The notes under the pieces were generated by a model. The model saw nothing but the letters and a program-made list of their open reading frames with translations, ran no database searches and was not told the origin of the DNA. Positions 20,101-29,700 of a stretch of 64,000 nucleotides of DNA are shown piece after piece (positions within the stretch are counted from its first letter, which is position 1; each line of letters opens with the position of its first letter). Source of the stretch: Rebecca billardiae RCC1528 (Eukaryota > Haptophyta); the NCBI GenBank assembly GCA_965240325.2, contig OZ251225.1:310001-374000 (forward strand). Reading direction: 5' to 3'. Position numbers and translations under genes: made by a program.

Positions 20101-23100
20101 ATGCCACCGAGCGATGGCGAGGCGGAGGCGTGCCCGGCGGCGGGCCCAGGCGCGGCGGAGGAGGACCACGCGCTGGACTTCGCACCGGAAAGCCTACCAC
20201 CGCCGCTGCATGACCAGGTTTCCTCAGGGAGCGATGGCACCGAGGCGGCCATTGATCTGGACATTGGCCCGCCGAAGTACGAGCGCTCGCAACGACGCTT
20301 CGCTGACCCGGTCGAGGAGGATGACTTCTGCAACAAAGACCTGGCGCCCAAATTCGCCTATCGGATACGGTGGTACGCGCTCCTCTTCGCAGGCTTCACC
20401 CTCGTCTTCGTGCTCGGCGAGTTTGTGTGCGCGGGGTGGCAGATGAATGGGTCTGCGGCGCTGAACGCCCTCGTCTCGTGTGGCTACGCGATGCTGGGCG
20501 GGCTTGGCCACTACGGCCAGTCCAGGCCGATGCGCGTGCGCGTGTACGAGGCGGCGTGCATTCTCCTCCTCACCTGCCACTCGTCGGTCGTCGCGCTCAT
20601 GTTCTCGCCCGACCGTCTCGCGCTCTTTGGCCTGACGCCGCCGTCGTGCGACATCTGGCTCGCGCGCAACCACAGCCAGGTGACCTTCCGCACGGCGCTG
20701 CTGCCGGTCGCGACGGGGATCTTCCTGCCGTGCCAGCCGCACCCGTACGCCGGCTACCTGCTCGTCGTGCTGCTCCAGGCGCTGCTGCTCGACCACCTCG
20801 CGCCGCCGGCCGACTCGGTCTCGCGCTGGCAGGACTCCCTCACCCTCGCGTTCATCCTCTGGTCGATGATGTTCGGGCGGAACCACATCACCGCCGCCCG
20901 GCGCAACGAGTTCCACTACCGCCGCTCCATCGCCGCGGCCGTCCGCGCGGCGCAGCGCTCCGCGCGCGAGCGCCGCCGCCTCGAGGCGGCGGAGGCGACG
21001 CAGCGGCTGCAGCTGCTGACCGCGAACGCGGCCAAGCAGGCGCGCGGCCGGCTGATCCGCATCGTGATGCACGACCTGCGCAGCCCGCTGCTCTCGATCG
21101 CCAACATCGCGACCACGCTGCAGGAGCTGGACGCAGACGTCACGATGCGCTCGGCCGAAGTCGTGCCCCGCCTCGAGGCGCTCGGCACGTGTGCCACGCT
21201 GTGCGCGCACGCGTGCGCGCGCGTGCCCTTTTCGCGCGCGTGTGCGCGTGTGCTTGCGCGCAGCGCGCAGCGCGCAGCGCGCAGCGCGCAGCGCGCAGCG
21301 CGCACGCACGCACGCCGCGGCTCGCTGACGCGTCGAGCGCGTGCACGCCCCTCGCGCACGCAGAATGGAGAACATCGTGTCGGACATGCTCGACTTTGAG
21401 CGCATCGACAGGTCCGCCGACGCGCTCTCTCTCTCTCTCGCGCGCGCGCCCTCAGCTGCCGCCCCGAGAGCGCCGAGCCGCCGGCGCGCGCCTGCCGCGC
21501 GCGCCTCGCGCACCTCACCTCCCTCGGCGCTCGGCTGCGCGCGGTTCGCCTCGCGTGCTGCGTGCGCGCGCGCGCATCGCCACCGCAGCGGGCGGCTCGT
21601 CCTCGTGCCCAAGCGCTTCCACGTCAACAGCCTCGTCCGCGCCGCCATGGCGACCTTCTCAGGTCTCGCGCAGGCGAAGGGCGTGCAGCTCACGGCGCAG
21701 CGCATGCCGCCCAAGTACGCCAAGCGCTGCGTCGAGGGCGACGCGCGCCGGCTGCAGCAGTGCCTCAACAACGGCGTGAGCAACGCGGTGCGTGCGCGCG
21801 CGCGCGCCAGCCCGCCGCGCCTCCCGGCCGCGCGAGCGGAGCGGGCGCGTGTACCGGGCCGCAGGCCGCGCACGCGCGCGCGCCCCGCGCTGGCCCACGC
21901 GCGGGCGCGCGCTCGGACGGTCGCGGCCACGGCGTCGCCGCACGCCCTCACGCGCGCTCGCGCGCGCGCGCGCTCGGCTCTGGTGTGCCCGCGGGCGCAG
22001 ATCAAGTTCACCGACCCGGGCGGGAAGGTGACGATCACGGCGACGATCCTGGACGAGGTCCACCGCTACGGCGACGGCTGGGAGAGCGTGCGGCTGAGCG
22101 TGACGGACACGGGCATCGGCCTGCTGCCCGAGGAGCTCGAGGTGATCAACCGCGGCAACCTGTTTGCGCAGGTGGGGCGGGGGCAGCTGCAGGGGAACGG
22201 CGGCACGGGGCTCGGGCTCGGGATCACGCGGCAGCTGCTCGCGCTGCACAACGACTCGACGCTGCGCATGCACTCCGACGGGCCCGGCACGGGCACCACC
22301 TTCGAGCTGCAGCTCGACCTGAAGGCCATCCCGGGCGGCACGGCCGGCACGGTCGCGAGCTCGTCCGCGTGGTCCACCTCCTCGCCCATCGCGCCGGACC
22401 GGCTGGCGCTGCCGGGCGGCGGCGCGCAGGTGAAGGACGGCACGCCCAAGCTGCAGCACCGGCTGGGCGCCGTGCCGGCGAGCAAGCGGCTGAGCAACGC
22501 CGCGCGCTCCACCGGCAGTGCCGACTCGCCGCCCAGCTCGCCGCACCTGCGGCCGCTCGACAGCCGCACGCCCGCGCTCTCGCGCGAGCCGAGCCAGTCC
22601 TCGGTCACGCTCAGCAGCCTGGACACGAGCGACGCGCCCGCGGAGGCCGGCGCGCAGGTGGGCGTGGGTGTGCTCAAGCCGCCGCCGCGCGTGCTGTACG
22701 TCGACGACGACAAGTTCCTGCAGCTCACCATGCCCTCGCGCATCTTCGAGCGCATCGCCGTCGACTACGACACCGCGCTCGACGGCGCACAGGCGGTGGA
22801 CATGGTGCTCGAACAGAAGCGCTCCTACATCGTCATTCTCATGGACAACCAGGCGCGCGCGCGCGCGCGCGCGCTCCGCACGCGCGCCGCGCGCCCGGCG
22901 CGGGCTCACGCTCACTCGCCCCGCGCCGCCGCGCGCGCGCCACGCCCCGGCAGATGCCCAAGATGTGCGGCACGGCCGCGACGCGCGCGCTGCGGTACGG
23001 CGGCTACCAGGGCCGGATCATCGGCATGACGGGCGACCCTGGCGGCTCGTCCGACCGGGAGGAGTTCGAGGCGAGCGGGCTGGACATTTGCGTGGACAAG

Positions 23101-23556
23101 GACAACGCGGGGATCGACTCGGTGATGGGCATCATCCAGCGCGAGATCGCCGAGTACTACGGCGAGCCGCAGCTCGACGAGGGCTCGATGTACGACGACG
23201 AGAACGAAGGTTCGCAGGCGGCGGCGCAGGGTAGCAGCGCGGCCGGGGAGCTCTCGGACCCGCCGGAGCCGGAGGCACAGCCCGCGCCCAGAGGCGCTGC
23301 GCCGCCGGCTGCAGGGATGGAGCATGGAGCCCCTGCCGCCAGTGCCGCACCGCCAGCCGACGAACTGCCGAACGGCAACAGCAGTCCTACGCCAAAGCCA
23401 GCCGCGTCGCCGCCCCCATCCAAGCCGCCCGTCGGCGGCCCAGCAGCCGCGGCAACGGCGGCCGTAGCAGGCCCAGGGCTCGAGACCGAGTCGGCTGCGC
23501 CGGCGCCGACCTTTCTGCTCACTTCACACTCAATGAGCGACGCCGATGACGGCTAA
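20101..23556 (+). CDS. Membrane hybrid histidine kinase with C-terminal receiver domain
   Basis: This two-component phosphorelay sensor has five exons: 20101-21188, 21364-21411, 21589-21787, 22001-22852 and 22954-23556 (929 residues). Several membrane segments (about residues 88-255) precede a coiled linker. The HisKA H-box IVMHDLRSPLLS puts the phospho-His near 323. Splicing rebuilds NIVSDMLDFERID-SGRLVLVPKRF, then the N-box NNGVSNA-IKFTDPGG, the G1 box VTDTGIGL and the G2 box GTGLGLGI. The receiver has YVDDDKFL and the phospho-Asp in ILMDNQ-MPKMCG (near 727). A Pro/Ala-rich tail follows. Introns 1-3 start GTGTGC, GTCCGC and GTGCGT; intron 4 (22853-22953) is GC-AG. The ATG at 20101 is the first in frame. 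The stimulus is unknown. Confidence 0.92.
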
Positions 23557-24510
23557 GCTATGAGCACTCAATCATGAGCAGGATGCAACGTAGTAGTGCT
23601 GATGACGCTATACTCAGTATACGACTGCTACTATACTACCATGCGGGCTCTGGCCTTCGGTTGACCCCTGCCAGAGGTTACGGGCACTGTGAGCTCCTTC
23701 ATGAAGTCACTCGTGAACACTGCACAGGAGGACCTCAATGGATGCCTAGATGATGACTTCAGAGCGATATTGGGCCAACAAGCACTTCCTCTATAGTTCA
23801 GGCTACTCTATTTTACTATGTATTTACCCATTTCAGACTCTGGTCAGAACACGGTCCGGGCGCGATCCGGACTGCACCCGTAGCTATTGGAAATATATCA
23901 CCGGACTGGGTAAATAGCTATGAAAAAAGAGTCTGAAGAGTGAAGTAGTCACAAACTGAGTTTCACACCCTGGGCACTTATTGGCCATCCATACGGTAAC
24001 CCTACTTGGAGCCCTGTGGGACACTTCGGGTCTTCGGGCGTTCATTCGGCCGCAGGAATGCGACGAAGATCATTTTCGGTACGCCCGGTTTCTATGACCG
24101 GACTGGCAGGGGTCAACCGGAGCCAGAGCCACGTTGATGTAACTATACTGCGGGCGCTGACTGATATCCGCGTATCGACTGTGCGGGGCGTCGTCGATCC
24201 GACGGTAATCGACGATCGATCGTTCCGGAGACGATCATCATATCATCAGTCATCATCAGTGATCAGAGCCTACGGGTCGATGACTATGTCTATGACTGTA
24301 TGAGGTCGTAATTATTAGCTAGACTGTAGTCGTCAGCCTGCTCTATGATAGAGGGCATAGACGACTGATAGAGGCGGCGGCGGATTATGACAGTGAAATA
24401 CTAGTATAGTGGCTTATGCCGTAGTAGCAAGCTGACATCATCAGCTCGGCCTCTAGATAACTGCGCGCTGTCGAGGATCATATATACAAGATGCGGCGCG
24501 CGCTGTGTGA
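23557..24510. other. Convergent spacer between histidine kinase and GT2 genes
   Basis: No gene is seen. The spacer holds the inverted repeat described separately and the pair TATTTACCCA / TGGGTAAATAG near 23818 and 23908. Confidence 0.5.
23646..24130. repeat. Inverted repeat pair, 28-bp arms
   Basis: GGCTCTGGCCTTCGG...CCTGCCAG at 23646-23674 is inverted at 24103-24130 with a few differences, about 430 bp apart. This resembles the ends of a small MITE. No duplication of flanking bases was identified. Confidence 0.55.
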
Positions 24511-25413
24511 CTAGCAGCTTGGCGGTGGGGCGGGCGGCGGCCGGCCGTAGTACCAAGAGTAGATCTGGTCTGGCGAGCAGCCCAGCGCGTACGCCAGCAT
24601 GAAGAGCTGGTTCCATGCGGTCACGCGCACGACGCCGTGCTGCTCCCAGCGCCGGCCCGAGCACAGTACGTGCTCCTCCATGACGCTCAGCCCGCGACCA
24701 GTGGCCGCGCCCGCTCGGAGAAGATTCCGCACCGTCGCCACGTCCTCCATCATCGCGACAGCGGGCACACCGCCCACGGCGCGCAGGTCGTCGGCGCGCG
24801 CGTGCAGCCCCTGGTCTCCGTACGGCAAGCAGAAGGGCGGCCTCGCGCGGATGTTGGCCATGCGCTCCACCGCGTCGAGGCCTGGCGGGGGCGGCGAGCC
24901 GATCGTCGTGCGATCCACCTTGAACGAGAACGCGCCAACGATCGTCGAGGGCTTGCGCAGATTGCACACGCACAGGTCGTCGTACGCTGGCGGCGGCGTG
25001 CACTCGGCGTGCAGCATGAGCACGACCTCGCCCTTGGCGGCACACACGCCGCGGCGCAGCGCATGGCCGCGGCCTCCAGATGCCGACAGGACGCGAACCG
25101 CCGGGGCAGTGCGTATGGACGCATGCGAGCTGACTGCCTCCAGAGTGCCATCTGCGCTGCCGCCGTCGACGACGATCACCTCGACACGCTCCGGGCAGTG
25201 CGCGTTGTCGGCGCATGCGGCGATGGTGCGCAGGACATTGTCACGCTCGTTGTACGTGGGAATCACCACAGAGACGGTCAGCGCGGGCGAGGACGGGTAC
25301 GTACCTCGTCGGTCACCCTTGTAACCCTCGGCTGCTCGCACCGCAGGCCTGGACGTCGCAAGCGGATTTCCCGACAGCGCCGAGGAAAAGGCGCGCATGA
25401 GCAAGTGCGCCAT
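24511..25413 (-). CDS. Family 2 glycosyltransferase (TIGR04283-like)
   Basis: This single-exon GT-A fold glycosyltransferase has 300 residues from the ATG at 25411-25413. The catalytic domain begins with VSVVIPTYNERDNV, then VEVIVVDGGSADGTLE for the nucleotide-sugar site and VVLMLHAECTPP in the DXD position (here with H-A-E). The acceptor region has CLPYGDQGLHARADD and AMMEDVAT. Order and length agree with the TIGR04283 GT2 group, often bacterial-like. The N-terminal 35 residues (MAHLLMRAFSSALSG) are Arg/Ser-rich without acids and could be an organelle-targeting peptide. A gene of bacterial origin is possible. It is divergent from the SFI1-like gene, with a foldback element between them. Confidence 0.8.
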   Translation of the reverse strand: MAHLLMRAFSSALSGNPLATSRPAVRAAEGYKGDRRGTYPSSPALTVSVVIPTYNERDNVLRTIAACADNAHCPERVEVIVVDGGSADGTLEAVSSHASIRTAPAVRVLSASGGRGHALRRGVCAAKGEVVLMLHAECTPPPAYDDLCVCNLRKPSTIVGAFSFKVDRTTIGSPPPPGLDAVERMANIRARPPFCLPYGDQGLHARADDLRAVGGVPAVAMMEDVATVRNLLRAGAATGRGLSVMEEHVLCSGRRWEQHGVVRVTAWNQLFMLAYALGCSPDQIYSWYYGRPPPAPPPSC

Positions 25414-25692
25414 CGGCTTTGGCCGTTCGTTTCCACGACGGGGCGCACCCACTCGTGCCGCGGGTGACAGGTGCGCAGCGACGTGCGCTGCGCGTGAGCC
25501 CGTCGGCCTGTGTCCGCTCGGCGATCCGAGGATGTCAGCGTGTACGTGCCGACGGTCGCGTCGACGAACACCTACCGCCACTCGCGTGATCGGGGGTCCG
25601 CCGTGGCTCGCTTTGCTCACGATGGCGTCGTTCCGGGAAAAAGCCGGATGCGGAACGCCCGGCGGCGAAACAGGCCTCCGTAACAGCCTACA

Positions 25693-26746
25693 GAGGCCGC
25701 TCGAGCGACTTCGTGTCAGGCGAGGCAGATCGCGCCAGTGCGAGGCGAGGCAGACGCTCGCCTGCCTCGCCCAGCAGGCGAGGCAGCTAAGCTAGTAAAG
25801 CCGCGGCCGAACTTTACGAAAGCCAAATGTCTGCCGGTGCGCCGCCCGTCTTTGCGCACGGTGACAAGGGCGCGCGAGGGCGCTTCCTCACGATCCCGAA
25901 GAGCGCTGCGCGCGGCGTCGCGTTGGCGGCGGCAGCGGCGCTGGGGTGTATCTTGCCCATTCTGCGTGGCGGCGCGCGCTCATGACGCCTCGGCCGCCGC
26001 CACGCCATGCGCGACCGGGCGTGTCGCCTTCTTGACGGGCAGTGCACACGCCCTTGCAAGCGCACAGCCGTGAAGAGCCGAGAGCGTCCGTCGCGCGCAC
26101 GCCGCCCAAGCGGGATGCTTTGTGTTATCAACGAAGCCACCTTGCCCATGCGCTCCGCCGAGTTCGCCATGCGTTCAGAGCAGTCAAGATCGCTGAACGA
26201 GAGGATGTCATCGGCTGAAATGCAGGTGAGCAGTGGTCATCGTAGTTGCTACCCATGGTCATCATGGCTCGCACATGCCAGAGCGCGATCGCTCAGTGTC
26301 ATACGAATAGTCCTGAAACCTCATCCCGCGTGGGCGGCGTGCGCGCGACGGACGCTCTCGGCTCTTCACGGCTGTGCGCTTGCAAGGGCGTGTGCACTGC
26401 CCGTCAAGAAGGCGACACGCCCGGTCGCGCATGGCGTGGCGGCGGCCGAGGCGTCATGAGCGCGCACCGCCAAGCAGAATGGGCAAGATACACCCCAGCG
26501 CCGCTGCCGCCGCCAACGCGACGCCGCGCGCAGCGCTCTTCGGGATCGTGAGGAAGCGCCCTCGCGCGCCCTTGTCACCGTGCGCAAAGACGGGCGGCGC
26601 ACCGGCAGACATTTGGCTTTCGTAAAGTTCGGCCGCGGCTTTACTAGCTTAGCTGCCTCGCCTGCTGGGCGAGGCAGGCGAGCGTCTGCCTCGCCTCGCA
26701 CTGGCGCGATCTGCCTCGCCTGACACGAAGTCGCTCGAGTGGCCTC
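25693..26746. mobile_element. Foldback element with ~418-bp inverted arms and CTACA direct repeats
   Basis: The arms (25693 to about 26112, and about 26329 to 26746) are near-identical inverted copies beginning GAGGCC and ending GGCCTC, with a loop of about 216 bp. The five bases CTACA flank it exactly on both sides (25688-25692 and 26747-26751), a candidate target-site duplication. The outer arms carry GAGGCAGGCGAGG-type repeats. No transposase frame is present. It lies between two divergent genes. Confidence 0.88.
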
Positions 26747-26795
26747 CTACACGGTGACCGAACAACAAAGACGGCGCGCAGTTTGGCCGTCAGCC

Positions 26796-29700
26796 ATGGG
26801 CGTCGACGACGCTCTCCAACTCGAGGCGCACGAGGCGACACTGTGGCGCTCAAGAGCGGCTGAGCTCGCGGGTGAGCTCGCAGCCCTCCGTGCGAACGAC
26901 GCTGATGCCGTCCCCCGCTCGTCGCCGAGCACGAGCAACACGGTGGAGGCTGCTGTCGAGGCGCTCATGAGCTCAGCTGGCGCCAACACAGCGGACGCTG
27001 ATGTGCGCCGGGTGTTGGCGGAGCTCTCGGGCACGTTGAAGCAGACCGCAGCCCAGGCTGACGCCAGCACCGACGCAATGCGAGCGTGGAGGCTGCGAGC
27101 GGGCTGGCTCGCCGGCGAGCTCGACCACCGTCACCGCCTCCTGCACGATGCCCAGCTGCACGGCTCATCGCTCGCGGGCTCCAAGTCGATCGCGGGCTCC
27201 AGCATCCGCTCGACGCCCTCCCGCGCGCGGCCGGGACCGGGCATGACCGACCCCGCGGACCGAGACGCCGAGATACGAACCATCGGCGCGGAGATGGCCG
27301 ACGTCGAGTCCGAGGCCGCGGGCTTTGCGCGGATCGCCGTGCACGCCGTGTACCAGACGATTGCGTGGCGCGAGTCGGCGGCAAGGCTTGCCGCCATCGC
27401 AGATGAGCTCAGCCGCGAGCGCTTCGCGCTGGAGCAGACGCGGCTGCGGGCACCAACCGACGCGAGTTTGCGGGGTGCTCCTGCGCTCGCGCGCGCCAGT
27501 GCGGAGCGCGACGCGGCGCGGGCGCTCGTGTGTGCGCGAGCGCGCCGTGCTGCGCTTCTCTCCGACCTGCAGCTGCGGCAGCGTTGCTTCCTGCACTGGC
27601 GGCTGCTGCGCGGCGTCGACTGGGCCCCGAGCGCAGCCACTGCCGCTGCGGCAGCCGCGCAGCTCGAGGCCGAGCGCGACACGGCGCGATACGAGCGCGA
27701 TGCGGCGCGTGGAGTGCTGTGCGCGCGCGCTGTGCGCGCGGCCCGTCAGTCTGTGCCCTGGCTGCGGCGCGAGTGCTTTGCGCGCTGGGCAGCTGCTGCT
27801 GCCGCGAGTGCAGCCGATGCCGCCGCCGAAGCGGCAGCACGCCATGCGGCCGAGCGCGACGCGGCGCGAGCAGTCGTGTGCGCGCGCGCGCTGCGTGCGG
27901 CGAGCCAGTCCGTGCCGCAGCTGCAGCGCGAGGGCTTTGCGCGCTGGCGGCTGCTGCGCGGCAGCGGTGCGGCCGCGAGCGCGGCTGACACCGCCGCAGC
28001 GGATGGCACCGCGGCGGCGGTGGCCCAGCACGTGGCCGAGCGTGACGCGGCACGGGCCGAGCGCGACGCGGCCCGGGCAGTCGTGCAGGCGCGCGCGCTG
28101 CGTGCGGCGAGCCAGTCCGTGCCGCAGCTGCAGCGCGAGGGCTTTGCGCGCTGGCGGCTGCTGCGCGGCAGCGGTGCGGCCGCGAGCGCGGCTGACACCG
28201 CCGCAGCGGATGGCACCGCGGCGGCGGTGGCCCAGCACGTGGCCGAGCGTGACGCGGCACGGGCCGAGCGCGACGCGGCCCGGGCAGTCGTGCAGGCGCG
28301 CGCGCTGCGTGCGGCGAGCCAGTCCATGCCGCAGCTGCTGCACGAGCTCCTCATGCGCTGGCGGCTGCAGCTGCTGCGCGGCAGGCTCTCAGGCGCCGAG
28401 CCCCCGAGTGCGGCCGCAGCGGCGAACGAGCGCGCGGCGGCGGTGCAGCGCAGGCTGGACGTGGCCGTGCGCACGCTGCGCGCCGCACAGGCGGAGGTCG
28501 AGATGTCGCGCGCGCGCGCGCGCACGGCGCAGACGGGCTCGGTGCTCCGCCTTTGGACGGGTGCGTCCGCGGCGGCAAGCGCAGGGCACGCGTTCCAGGT
28601 CTGGGCAGCGGCGGTCGCGCAGCCGAGCGCGCACGCCTCTCGCGCTGCGCGCGTGAGCGCTCCCGACGCGGCCGTCGCGCCGAGCGAGGATCTGGCCGAC
28701 TCGAGCGCCGAGCCGGGTATGGGCGTGCGCCCGGCCGCGGTGCGCACGCAGGAGCAGCCGTCGTCGCCGCCGCGCCCCGCCGCAGCGCCGCCGATGCCAC
28801 CGGTGACTCCGATCTCGGAGCCCGCTCTGCGCGAGGCGGGCGCACTCCGAGCGCCGGCGCCCATCTCACGCGAGGAGCAGCCGACGAGGCGGCCCGCGCC
28901 GACGCCCGCTCCACCGCCGGCCGCGCGCGTGGCGGAGTCTGAAAGCCTCCTCATCCCGGTGCGCCACCCCCCGCGCCCGCCCGCCTCGCCCGACGAGCCC
29001 ATCGTGCGCGCACGGCCTGGGCCGCCGCCGCCGGCTGCCAAGGCCGTCCAGACCGAGCCCGCTGCCGAGCTCGGCGCGGCCGAGCGAGGGGCGCGGCTCG
29101 AGTATGGCGCGGAGCTGGCCGCCCGGCCGGAGCCGAGCTCGCCGCTCGGGGCCGCGGCGCCGGAGGCGGCGGGGTCGAGCGGCTGGGGTGCGGTGCCGAC
29201 CGCGCGCGCTGCGGGCGCGACGCGTGGCGAGGCTGGCGCGCCGGCTCAGAGCTGCGCGCCCGGCGCGAGCGTGAGTCCGGCCGCATCGCCGGGCAGCTCC
29301 GCAGCTCCTGCGGCGCACGCGCTCGGGCCCGCGCCGACGAGCGCGCTCTCGCCTGCGCGCGTGCAGCTGCGCGCGCGCGGCTCGCTCGCCGAGTCGCGGC
29401 GCAGCTCGAGCTCGCGGCGCGGTAGCAACGCGTCCACAGCGTCGGGCGGGGCCGAGGGCGCCGCCTCGCCGGCCGCGCGCTCATCCTCAGCCGCCGATCC
29501 GCACGACCCCGGCGCAGCGGCACTGGCCGGGGCCGGCAGCGTCGCTGCGGACGTCGCCTCTGCCACTGGCGGCTCCGCCCCGCGCACTCCGCGGCTGAGC
29601 ACGCCGGCGGGCACCCCGCCCGCGCCGAGCACGCCGCTGCGATCCACCGCGGACGAGCCCGAGCCGCCGCGCACGGCGCTGCCCCCACGGCGCGGCGCGC

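Noticed and set aside
25738-26701. Small frames of 110-150 residues
   Set aside because: They lie in the inverted arms of the foldback element and occur twice in opposite orientation.
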